Source: Halanaerobium saccharolyticum
GTDB taxonomy: Bacteria; Bacillota; Halanaerobiia; Halanaerobiales; Halanaerobiaceae
DNA: 64,000 nucleotides
Direction of reading: 5' to 3'
Assembly (NCBI RefSeq): GCF_003053565.1
Contig: NZ_QAXS01000005.1
Location: 60,983 to 124,982 of the forward strand
Part shown: piece by piece, positions 44,923 through 51,962 of the stretch
Layout of the letters: each line of letters starts with the position of its first letter
Position numbering within the stretch: the first letter of the stretch is position 1
Notes under the pieces: generated by a model
What the model saw: only the letters and a program-made list of their open reading frames with translations
Told to the model about the DNA's origin: nothing
The model's database searches: none
Program-made: the position numbers and the translations under genes

Positions 44923-45189
44923 CTACTTTTCTGGAATCACAATCTTCTGATTAACTCTGATCATTGTCTCAATCTCATTGACCTTTTTAATGGCTGCTAC
45001 CATCAGCCGCGGGTCAAGGTCAGAGTTAATCTCTTCTGCTATCTCCCAAAGGGTATCACCTCGCTTTACCACATAAACCTCATTCCAGCTGTAACTATCA
45101 ATAATATCATCTGAACCTGTCTGAGCTAAAATTGCAGCTGTCAGAAACATTACTGCCATCAATACAGAAGCTGCGGTTAGTTTATTCAT
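44923..45189 (-). CDS. Exported single-LysM protein
   Basis: 88 aa with an N-terminal membrane anchor or signal (~4-22) and one LysM domain (~38-86: YVVKRGDTLWEIAEEIN, ending in VNQKIVIP). The layout resembles the SOS cell-division inhibitor YneA. The ATG overlaps the stop of the RecT/Bet gene by 4 bp, so it is coupled to a recombination operon. A role in cell wall or division control is an inference; a generic wall-binding protein is possible. Confidence 0.8.
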   Translation of the reverse strand: MNKLTAASVLMAVMFLTAAILAQTGSDDIIDSYSWNEVYVVKRGDTLWEIAEEINSDLDPRLMVAAIKKVNEIETMIRVNQKIVIPEK

Positions 45190-46079
45190 GAAATCTCCTT
45201 CCTTTCCTGAGCACTTAACCTGCTAAATGTATTTAAGATGGACTTCAACTGCTCAAACTGATCTTTACTCAAGCTGTTGATCGATATCTTTTTGCTGCCG
45301 TCTATACCTTTTTCTCTTTTTACATGTCTAAGGTAATTATAGAGATCCTCTTTCAGCTTAGGATCATCACCAACTATCTCTTTAATAGCAAGTTCTCTTT
45401 CAGTTAGAGAGTTAACTTGATCGTTTTTTAAAGTTTCATCTTTCTGAGTCTTACCTTTATTTTTCTTGCCCTGTACCTGGCTAAATGGAATCTCATCAAA
45501 GTTATAATCACTCTGCTGCTGTACAGCCATTTCTTCTCTGGAAACAAGACCAGAGACACTGAAAGCTCGCTTTAAAGCCATTGATTCAGCTACTTTAAGA
45601 ATCATAGCTGAAGGATACTGCTTCCAGATCTTAGTATCTGACCTGTATTCTTCAAAGGGAGCAAAGACATAAACGGGATAGCTTCTGTCCTTTCTATAAA
45701 CTAAAGCGTAACTACCGACAATCTGTCGGCGGTTGGTCCCATATTGATGATTAATTCCAGTTTCTTTTCGTCTAAACTTATCATTTTCTCTAACTACATC
45801 TGAAACCAGCCCATCATACTGGGGATGCCTATCAGCTATCTTTAGATAACCATCCCTGGAAGTCATAATTGTTGGCTTACCATCTTTCTTCCAGAAAAAT
45901 ATTTCCTTATTGAAAGGATCAAGTCCATAGTTTTTAGCTAGATAGATGAACATTTTAAATTCATCACTGCTTGCATCTCCGGCAACAGTTCGTCTCAGGG
46001 TTTCTAACTCCTCTTCAGTAAAAGTAATCAGTTCTTTTTTCTTTCTGTTAATATCAACAACTTTACTCTTTGCACTCAT
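45186..46079 (-). CDS. bet: RecT/Bet-family single-strand annealing protein
   Basis: 297 aa. Bet/RecT signature: LAKNYGLDPFNKEIFFW, KPTIMTSRDGYLKIADRHPQYDGL (in part), the YALVYRKDRSYPVYVFAPFEEY region and SAMILKVAESMALKRAF. The tail is Lys/Asp-rich. The ATG at 46079 follows GAGGAGG; a longer frame from 46172 lacks a site. No partner exonuclease (RecE/AbaSI-like) is seen nearby. Used by phages and mobile elements for recombination. Confidence 0.9.
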   Translation of the reverse strand: MSAKSKVVDINRKKKELITFTEEELETLRRTVAGDASSDEFKMFIYLAKNYGLDPFNKEIFFWKKDGKPTIMTSRDGYLKIADRHPQYDGLVSDVVRENDKFRRKETGINHQYGTNRRQIVGSYALVYRKDRSYPVYVFAPFEEYRSDTKIWKQYPSAMILKVAESMALKRAFSVSGLVSREEMAVQQQSDYNFDEIPFSQVQGKKNKGKTQKDETLKNDQVNSLTERELAIKEIVGDDPKLKEDLYNYLRHVKREKGIDGSKKISINSLSKDQFEQLKSILNTFSRLSAQERKEIS

Positions 46080-46137
46080 TTTTATTCCTCCTCTTAATTT
46101 AAGGAGACCCAGATTTAATCCAGGCCTCCCATTATAT

Positions 46138-46266
46138 TTAGTCTTCTTTTGGTCTTTGAGCTTCTTCATCACTTAGATCATGGTCACAGTAGGGACAATT
46201 CCATTCACTCTTTTTACAAGAGCTGTAAGACTTCTTCTTACACACAGGACAGTGCTTTACATACAT
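46138..46266 (-). CDS. Small zinc-ribbon protein
   Basis: An uncalled 42-aa gene. CPVC (residues 6-9), a lone Cys at 17 and CPYC (residues 24-27) are about 15 apart, then an acidic tail. AAAGGAGGTGATT is ideally placed before its ATG. It sits between radC and bet in the recombination operon. Function unknown; such knuckles bind nucleic acid or protein. Confidence 0.65.
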   Translation of the reverse strand: MYVKHCPVCKKKSYSSCKKSEWNCPYCDHDLSDEEAQRPKED

Positions 46267-46351
46267 CTTAATCACCTCCTTTCTCTGGTTTTAGACATAA
46301 AAAAAGCCCGGCGCCGGCCAGGTTGATTAACTATTATTAACTTTTGCTGAT

Positions 46352-46807
46352 TCAATCTTTCATCAGATTCTCTTCCTGCATACTGATAAAGTTATCTCTG
46401 CTGCCGATGATTATGTGATCAACTACATTGATCCCCATTATCTTACCGGCCTTCTGCAGCTTTTTAGTAATTGAGATATCATCACTGCTTGCATCCGCCA
46501 CCCCAGAAGGATGATTGTGAGCCAAAACTATTCCCGCTGCATTCTGCAGTATTGCCCGTTTAAAGACCTCTCTAGGAGTAACTAGACTTGAGGTCAATGT
46601 ACCTGTAGAAACCTCAAATACCCCCGTTACTTTGTTCTTAACGTCAAGGGTAGCGATAGCAAAGACTTCCTCTGCTCTCCTGTCCAGTTCAACCACTTCA
46701 ACAAAGAGATCTCTTGCCTGAAATGGGTTCCTCACATACTTATCAATGTCATACCTTCCACCTGATTCCTTAACAATCCTTAGACTAAACTTCTGAATAT
46801 TTACCAT
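46352..46807 (-). CDS. radC: RadC-family JAB/MPN domain protein
   Basis: 151 aa carrying only the MPN/JAMM domain of RadC: metal motif NHPSGVADASSDD (H-P-S-G...D), preceded by the helix EVFKRAILQNAAGIVLAHN. The usual N-terminal UPF0758 helical part is absent, as in the short copies carried by integrative elements. AAAGGAG sits nine bp before the ATG at 46807. RadC is not proven to repair DNA; in mobile elements it travels with RecT or replication genes. Confidence 0.88.
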   Translation of the reverse strand: MVNIQKFSLRIVKESGGRYDIDKYVRNPFQARDLFVEVVELDRRAEEVFAIATLDVKNKVTGVFEVSTGTLTSSLVTPREVFKRAILQNAAGIVLAHNHPSGVADASSDDISITKKLQKAGKIMGINVVDHIIIGSRDNFISMQEENLMKD

Positions 46808-46840
46808 TACTCTCATCTCCTTTATGTTTTTAGTATTCAT

Positions 46841-47014
46841 TTAAAAGGGCATCTTAAATTCCTGATCATCACTGCTTAAAGTTGCAGCACTTTTCTTCTT
46901 TTTCCTCAGCAGTCTTGTTGCTCTTTCCAGCTCATCCTCATCCATTGGCTCAGCATAGGGTCCTAAAGCTCTTTTTATCCTCCACTCATCACTCGGTACA
47001 CCATTTATCTGCAT
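46841..47014 (-). CDS. Small unknown protein
   Basis: 57 aa from the ATG at 47014, seven bp after GGAGGTG. It is basic in the middle (RLLRKKKKS) and starts MQINGVPSDEWRIKRALGPYAEP. A longer frame from 47131 overlaps the next gene and lacks a site. No family recognised. It is part of the recombination operon, 33 bp before radC. Confidence 0.6.
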   Translation of the reverse strand: MQINGVPSDEWRIKRALGPYAEPMDEDELERATRLLRKKKKSAATLSSDDQEFKMPF

Positions 47015-47078
47015 AATTTTCACCTCCAAATAAAAAAAGAGACCATCAGCTCTCACTGACAGCCCCTTTAGATTAATG

Positions 47079-47501
47079 TTAAGCATTATTCCAACCTTCC
47101 ATGAACGCATCTTTAAGTCCTGAGAAAACACTCTCTGTTTTAAGCCTGGTAAAATTGGCAGCGATGACTGACTTCTCTATCGTCTTCAAGGCAGCTCTAT
47201 CGACCTTTGAAGCTGCCACACCGGTTACTCTAGCAACATTCCTAGTTCCAGCAGTTGCCAGGCTCGCTGCCTTTTTAGCGCCATTCTCAGTAATCTGAGC
47301 TACCTTCTTGAAAGCATTGTCAGCTTTATCAGATCCAATTACTTCCTCAGCATATTTGAGCTCGCCTTTACGTTTTAGGCCAAGCTCTTTCAGCTTATTT
47401 AGGATCAGCTCCTGCATTACATCGTTTTCCGCCATCATTGCTCTCACAAGCATCTCTCTCAATCTTAGAACAGTCTCAACATTGTTATCATTTTTAAACA
47501 T
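47079..47501 (-). CDS. Unknown protein, helical and Ala-rich
   Basis: 140 aa from an ATG with GGAGGTAATAACT upstream. The N-terminal half is charged and helical; a middle segment is Ala/Thr/Lys-rich (KKAASLATAGTRNVARVTGVA). No domain recognised and no membrane segment. It precedes the small gene 46841-47014 in the same operon. Confidence 0.6.
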   Translation of the reverse strand: MFKNDNNVETVLRLREMLVRAMMAENDVMQELILNKLKELGLKRKGELKYAEEVIGSDKADNAFKKVAQITENGAKKAASLATAGTRNVARVTGVAASKVDRAALKTIEKSVIAANFTRLKTESVFSGLKDAFMEGWNNA

Positions 47502-47553
47502 AGTTATTACCTCCGTATTTTAGTTTTGTTTTTACTTTCAACTTAAACAGCAG

Positions 47554-47676
47554 TTACTCAGATATTAGAAAAAGATCAAAAAGAATAAAGAACAAAGCCA
47601 GCAGAATATCTCCACTGAACAAACTCTGCCAGGCTAAAGCACCAAGCAGTAGGATAACAAGTGTCTTAGAAGCCAT
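47554..47676 (-). CDS. Small membrane protein
   Basis: An uncalled 40-aa frame (43 aa from an alternative ATG at 47685) after AAAGGGAG. Two hydrophobic segments (LVILLLGALAW and ILLALFFILFDLFLI) suggest a two-pass or holin-like peptide. It starts the recombination operon, upstream of the 140-aa gene. Confidence 0.45.
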   Translation of the reverse strand: MASKTLVILLLGALAWQSLFSGDILLALFFILFDLFLISE

Positions 47677-47752
47677 CTGATTCATCTCCCTTTCTGTAGT
47701 TAATACGTTCTTCTCCCCACCCTGCTGCTTTTCACCTCCTTAAATTTAGGCA

Positions 47753-47805
47753 TAAAAAAAAGAGCTGCCTGAACAGCCTCAGTTAAGAGACTATCCAGAC
47801 AGCTC
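47753..47805 (-). terminator. Terminator or attenuator before the recombination operon
   Basis: Stem GAGCTGTCTGGA / TTCAGGCAGCTC (one mismatch) with a loop of about 20 nt is followed on the minus strand by T8-9. It lies between the TOPRIM gene (stop 47945) and the small membrane gene. It ends the defence operon or attenuates the next one. A short GTG frame with AAGGAGG follows at about 47740. Confidence 0.65.
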
Positions 47806-47944
47806 AGTGTCTTTAAGTATTAAGTTATGCTCTAGGGGGTGGGGCGTCGAACGTCGATTTGAAATTCATAATTAAGACGTGGTCCCTCTAGAAATTTTGT
47901 GTAATTTTTGAAGTTGCTAATAGGAAAAAAACAGTTTTGAAATG

Positions 47945-48628
47945 CTAAAGATCTTCAAAAACAAAGTGTAAATTACTATATCTATTTAAGGAGTTACTTC
48001 CCTGCTTAAAAAACTCCCAACTTTCCTTATATGAACCTTCAACAGCAAAACTCTCAGTTCTAATAAAATCTAAAAACTCTAATTCCCTTTCAAAATAGCT
48101 ATCACTAAATTCTTCAGCTTTATCTACTTTTTGATTATCATCAACATTTGCATCATTGTGAAGTACATGCTCTAAATTACAGGATAGGTAGTAAGCATTA
48201 TATGGAATACCATTTATTTTAGAATGCCTACTCAGTCTATCCATGATGCTGCTTTTTTTATTATTTCTTTTCTTTGTGTTTTCAGGATGTCTGGTACATA
48301 ACTTATCACCATAATAGTAAATCTTATCCCTATCATGCTTTTCGATCAAATCTTCACTGATATATGCTCCGTCAGTGTCCAGCAAATGAATAATTTCTAA
48401 AATATCCCCTTTATTATAATGTTCTTTGTCCAAAAAAGATAATACTTCTTCATTGATTACTTCTATCACATTACGAGAATTAACTCCATTCCTGGTAGTT
48501 ATATCTCCACGAGCAATTTGAAATTCAATCTCTTTATCCTCAAATATCTCAGAAAAAATAAGACCAAAAGATATTTCCTCCGTTATACCTTCTACTAAGA
48601 ATAGAATTAATTTTCTAGTCATCAGCAT
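47945..48628 (-). CDS. TOPRIM-like protein, partner of the ATPase
   Basis: 227 aa. TOPRIM/RloB-like acidic motifs: LFLVEGITEE (E13, E17) in the first strand, LLDTDGAYI (D-x-D-G, ~84-87) and CNLEHVL (near 151). The start overlaps the ATPase stop by 14 bp (ATG at 48628 or ATGACTAG at 48622), so the two are coupled. This resembles two-gene OLD-like systems: ATPase plus separate TOPRIM nuclease (AbiL, RloAB, PARIS). I do not see enough to pick one. A DNA or RNA cutting effector is the inference. Confidence 0.7.
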   Translation of the reverse strand: MLMTRKLILFLVEGITEEISFGLIFSEIFEDKEIEFQIARGDITTRNGVNSRNVIEVINEEVLSFLDKEHYNKGDILEIIHLLDTDGAYISEDLIEKHDRDKIYYYGDKLCTRHPENTKKRNNKKSSIMDRLSRHSKINGIPYNAYYLSCNLEHVLHNDANVDDNQKVDKAEEFSDSYFERELEFLDFIRTESFAVEGSYKESWEFFKQGSNSLNRYSNLHFVFEDL

Positions 48629-50003
48629 CAACTCTACCAGCAGCCCTAAAAGCTCTGGCTATTTTGTATTCATTTGTTCTCTCATAAACTTCCTCGTCCT
48701 GTCCACCTAACTTAATTCCACGATAATAAAAGCTTCTTAAATTATTTGTTTCCTTAACATTGGTAAATCTAATGTATCGATTCTCGGGATTAGTTGTTGT
48801 AAAAATCAGTGACTCTTTATTAAGTTTCTCCAGCGGTCTTAGGTTATGAGAAGTAAAGACCAACTGTCCCTTAGCTCTATCCTGAATGATCTCCAGAATT
48901 TCACCTAAAAGATATTCAAATATACCAGTATCAAGCTCATCAACAGCCAGACAAATACCGGGCTTATTATACATAGCAATCATTGCACTCAAGATAGATA
49001 TAATCTTTTTAATTCCATCTGATTCATATCTCAGAGGAATCTTAATCTCTCCTCTTTCTGCCAGCAGCTCTATTTTAATAACTGGATCACCATTCTCATC
49101 CAATTCTTCTCCATACTCTTTAATTTTAATTGTTAGCTCTGGAATTATCTCTTTTAAGACGATGTTTAAGTTCTCGATAACATTTTTAACAGTAGAGAGG
49201 ACCCGCTCAGGAACTGTTGTCGGCTCAGACAGAGCTATTGCCAGATCTCCACCTTCTATTCTCTCTGAATCACTAAGCTGAAAACAGAAAGGTATAATTA
49301 GATTTGCATTGATCATACCTGAACGAGAATTTCTGATCACAAACAGGTTCATACGAGCATACTGTTTAATCTCCATTATAATATCAGCATATTCGTTAAA
49401 GGCTTTATTACCCTTATAAATATGATCCATCTCACTAGAAAAAATAAAGGATGTTTGTTCCTTTTTCGCAAGCTCCTTAGCCACTTTAAGATCCACTTTA
49501 GCATCTTTATTGTTCTTTGTAAGCAAATTGTAATTCTTTTGGGGACTTAACAACTGCTCCTTCTCATCAAGGTTGTGAGTTATTATCCCCCTCTTATATG
49601 TCCAGCCATCTTCTTCAAGTTTCTTATATGATAGATCTTCCTTGATAATAACTGGAGCAGCATTCTCTCTTCTTTCAATTACCATTTCATAAAAGAGTTG
49701 ATATTTATCTTCTCCCAAAGACATAGAAAAAACAGAATTAATAGCAGCTTCTTTCTCACCCTGGTATATATAATCTTTAATATCTCCAGGCAGAGATTCT
49801 CCAAGCAATACCAGTTTCAGTATCCATAAAGCCTCAATAAAAGCAGTTTTTCCAGAACCATTCTGGCCGTATATTCCCAGCACATCTGATGTTTTGGAAA
49901 AAAGGTCGTCACTTTTATAGCTGTTAAAATCAATCAGCCCCTGCCTAACATTCTTAAAGTTATTCAGTTGTACCTGCTGCAGACGCAGCATTCGCTCCTT
50001 CAT
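48615..50003 (-). CDS. AAA15/OLD-like ATPase (copy 1)
   Basis: 462 aa. ABC/SMC-like ATPase: Walker A GIYGQNGSGKT (46-53), a conserved N-terminal LNNFKNVRQGLIDF, Walker B ICLAVDELDTG (near 352) and H-switch FTSHN (near 385). The start is ATG 50003 after GGAGGTG. It is followed by the TOPRIM-like gene with overlap. A second copy without that partner is at 62414-63790. Promoter TTGATT-17-TATAAT (50025-50053) with a palindrome before it. Probably the sensor of an abortive-infection-type system. Confidence 0.85.
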   Translation of the reverse strand: MKERMLRLQQVQLNNFKNVRQGLIDFNSYKSDDLFSKTSDVLGIYGQNGSGKTAFIEALWILKLVLLGESLPGDIKDYIYQGEKEAAINSVFSMSLGEDKYQLFYEMVIERRENAAPVIIKEDLSYKKLEEDGWTYKRGIITHNLDEKEQLLSPQKNYNLLTKNNKDAKVDLKVAKELAKKEQTSFIFSSEMDHIYKGNKAFNEYADIIMEIKQYARMNLFVIRNSRSGMINANLIIPFCFQLSDSERIEGGDLAIALSEPTTVPERVLSTVKNVIENLNIVLKEIIPELTIKIKEYGEELDENGDPVIKIELLAERGEIKIPLRYESDGIKKIISILSAMIAMYNKPGICLAVDELDTGIFEYLLGEILEIIQDRAKGQLVFTSHNLRPLEKLNKESLIFTTTNPENRYIRFTNVKETNNLRSFYYRGIKLGGQDEEVYERTNEYKIARAFRAAGRVDADD

Positions 50004-50024
50004 TTGATCACCTCCATTGATTAA

Positions 50025-50098
50025 ATTATACAACTATTAGTGATAAAAATCAATATTTTCAACAAAATCGATATAAAAAATATCATATTCGTTGAAAA
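50025..50098 (-). promoter_or_regulatory. ATPase promoter and upstream palindrome
   Basis: -35 TTGATT (50048-50053), 17 bp, -10 TATAAT (50025-50030). Directly upstream is an inverted repeat TTTTCAAC...GTTGAAAA spanning 50056-50098 with further inner pairing. Identical at 63812-63885. Confidence 0.65.
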
Positions 50099-50188
50099 TT
50101 TTAGGTTATAGGTAAAAAAATAGTCTTAAAGTGATTCTCTTAATAGTTTTTCAGACTAAACCTATATTAAATTTTACGATGTTAAACA

Positions 50189-50213
50189 AGGTGTACTCAT
50201 ATCGAGTACACCT
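50189..50213. repeat. Perfect inverted repeat
   Basis: AGGTGTACTC / GAGTACACCT with a 5-nt loop. Present again at 63976-64000. Possible transcript end or regulator site; the flanking structured stretch 50100-50190 also has ATAGGT/ACCTAT and TAGTCT/AGACTA pairings. Confidence 0.6.
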
Positions 50214-50272
50214 TACATTATAATAATTTATAGTTAAGCTAAACATGTAAACTGTTCAATCCGTTAAAGTTA

Positions 50273-50303
50273 TCCGCACTTATAGATATGTGCGGAGGTT
50301 TTT
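50273..50303 (+). terminator. Plus-strand terminator without a known gene
   Basis: Stem TCCGCAC / GTGCGGA, then GG and T5. No plus-strand gene precedes it, which hints at an untranslated plus-strand transcript from 50100-50273. Confidence 0.5.
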
Positions 50304-50337
50304 AACACTTATCAACTGCACCAATCAAATAGCTCAA

Positions 50338-50370
50338 CAAAAAATACCCTGTAACTATTAGTCTACAGGG
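50338..50370 (-). terminator. Terminator after the Lys-rich micro-gene
   Basis: Stem CCCTGTA / TACAGGG followed on the minus strand by TATTTTTTG; 40 bp past the stop at 50410. Confidence 0.6.
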
Positions 50371-50409
50371 GAAAATATAAACAATTTAACTTTGACTGAT
50401 TGAAAGAAA

Positions 50410-50484
50410 TTATTTCTTTTCTTCTTTCTTTTCAATTTCTTTCTTCACAGGTTTTTTCTTAGCTACTTTTTTCTTAGCTTTCAT
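50410..50484 (-). CDS. 24-aa Lys-rich micro-protein
   Basis: An uncalled frame with GGGAGGTG seven bp before ATG. Composition is almost only Lys, Glu, Ala and Val, beginning MKAKKKVAKKKPVKK. It has its own terminator. It resembles the tail of bacterial histone-H1-like proteins. It could bind nucleic acid or be a small toxin/regulator; nothing else can be said. Confidence 0.5.
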   Translation of the reverse strand: MKAKKKVAKKKPVKKEIEKKEEKK

Positions 50485-50600
50485 TTTCAGCACCTCCCTG
50501 ATATTACAACTTACTAATTGAGCCTAAATTTATTATATTACATAAAACTCGAAATAATATCTAATTATTAGATACTCCTGAAAAAAATATTATACAAAAA

Positions 50601-50652
50601 CCCCCAGAAAAGCTCCATCAATAACTGAACAAAATGAAGGTTTCTCTGAGGG
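50601..50652. repeat. Hairpin repeat, copy 1 of 3
   Basis: 52 bp, CCCCCAGAAAAGCTCCATC...GAGGG, able to fold on itself; the minus strand ends in GGGGGTTTTT like a terminator. It lies 100 bp past the ArsR gene stop. Near-copies at 56667 and 60477. Confidence 0.75.
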
Positions 50653-50690
50653 TGAATAATCGCACCCAAATTTATAGTTCAATAATAAAA

Positions 50691-50736
50691 TGCATTGTTT
50701 CTGAAAAATCCAGTAAGTTTAATTTTTATAAACTAC
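50691..50736. mobile_element. IS3 end relic
   Basis: 46 bp beginning TGCATTGTTTCTGAAAA that matches the left end of the IS at 56914-56960 with a few changes. No transposase remains beside it, so it looks like a decayed or solo end. Confidence 0.55.
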
Positions 50737-50753
50737 ATCTAAAGATAAAAATA

Positions 50754-51122
50754 TTAATCCTCTAAAACGTGATTCAAACCCTGTCCAAACAAACATAAAA
50801 CATGATTATCATCCAGAGAGTAATAAACAGACCTACCTTCCTTTCGATATTTAACTAGGTTATTGTTCCTAAGAACTCTTAATTGATGAGATATTGCAGA
50901 AGAACTCATTTCCAGTATTTCAGACAAATCACAAACACATAACTCCCTATCTTTTAAAGCATATAAAATATTTATCCGTGTTGGATCTCCTATGGTCTTA
51001 AATAGTTCTGAAAGCTGATAAACAATATTTTTTTGAAGTTTACGGTCTTTCATTAAATTTACAACCTGCTCATCCGGGTCAAACACTTCACACATATCAC
51101 AAAAATTTTTGTCTTTTGCCAT
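50754..51122 (-). CDS. cadC: CadC-like ArsR/SmtB metal-responsive repressor
   Basis: 122 aa winged helix. CadC-type soft-metal cysteines C8/C11 (FCDMC) and C62/C64 (ELCVCDL) are present. The DNA-reading helix is EMSSSAISHQLRVLRNNNLV (in part). The C-terminus DNHVLCLFGQGLNHVLE has the alpha-5 type His/Cys. It is third in the cadA - methyltransferase - cadC operon, so metal de-represses its own operon through sites around 54230-54298. Confidence 0.88.
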   Translation of the reverse strand: MAKDKNFCDMCEVFDPDEQVVNLMKDRKLQKNIVYQLSELFKTIGDPTRINILYALKDRELCVCDLSEILEMSSSAISHQLRVLRNNNLVKYRKEGRSVYYSLDDNHVLCLFGQGLNHVLED

Positions 51123-51234
51123 TAAATCATCTCCCCCAAATCAAAACTAGCACCTTATATTTATTTTAACATAGATTAATTTCTAATAGAAGGCATTTAC
51201 TTTAATCTAAATTATACAGCAGCAATTATTGGGG

Positions 51235-51855
51235 TTAAACTTTATATCCTGAAGCAACAAAGACACCGCCATTTTTAAAACTGTGATTTAAATTAAAATC
51301 TTTCACTTCTTTTCTGCTTTTTAAATACTCCCAGGTTGGTCTAGTAACATCAGCATTACCAATTAAGTCTATAAAACGGCCCCATAAATTGGGTTCTTCC
51401 ATATACCAATCCATAATAACAATTTTACCGCCAACCCTTACAAGCGAAAGACTTTTATCAATAACTTTTTGCCATTCAGGCATAGCTGATAAACCCAATT
51501 CGAGATAGATAGCATCAATATTTAATTCTTCTTCTGAAATAGATGCAATATCAGATTTATTAAATCTAGCAGCATCTTCATGTAAAGTTATTATATTATC
51601 CCAACCTTTTTTTCTAATTTTTTTTCTGGCTTTTGTCAACATTCCTTCAGAATAATCAATACCAATTATTAAACCATTACTTTTCAACTGATTTTTAAGA
51701 TATTTAAAACTTTGTCCAGTTCCACAGGGTAAAACTATTATATTACTGTTTTTTTTAAAATCCAGTTTTTCAATAGCAAATTTTCGCGGCTTGTGATAAT
51801 ACCAGTCAGGTGCTAGTAGATCATATAGATAAGAAAAGATATCATAATATTTCAT
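51235..51855 (-). CDS. Class I SAM-dependent methyltransferase
   Basis: 206 aa Rossmann-fold methyltransferase. Motif I is IIVLPCGTGQSFKYL, with IIGIDYSEGMLTKARK next. It has no heavy-metal signature such as the ArsM cysteine set. It lies between cadA and cadC, 108 and 113 bp from each. The substrate is unknown; UbiE-type relatives accept quinones or lipids. Confidence 0.85.
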   Translation of the reverse strand: MKYYDIFSYLYDLLAPDWYYHKPRKFAIEKLDFKKNSNIIVLPCGTGQSFKYLKNQLKSNGLIIGIDYSEGMLTKARKKIRKKGWDNIITLHEDAARFNKSDIASISEEELNIDAIYLELGLSAMPEWQKVIDKSLSLVRVGGKIVIMDWYMEEPNLWGRFIDLIGNADVTRPTWEYLKSRKEVKDFNLNHSFKNGGVFVASGYKV

Positions 51856-51962
51856 TATAATCCCCCCACAGCCTTATAAATGATTTCCCCCTGAAGATTT
51901 TATCCAAACATATTTCTGATGAAATTATTTTTAAGCTTCAGAGGGATTTTTTACTTGCTTAA

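Larger units (their letters stand above)
48651..50213. repeat. 1.56-kb duplicated segment, copy 1
   Basis: Aligns without gaps to 62438-64000 (offset 13,787) and reaches the window end there. 49737-50213 is identical in both; differences are confined to the 3' part of the gene and rise toward its end. Confidence 0.95.
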
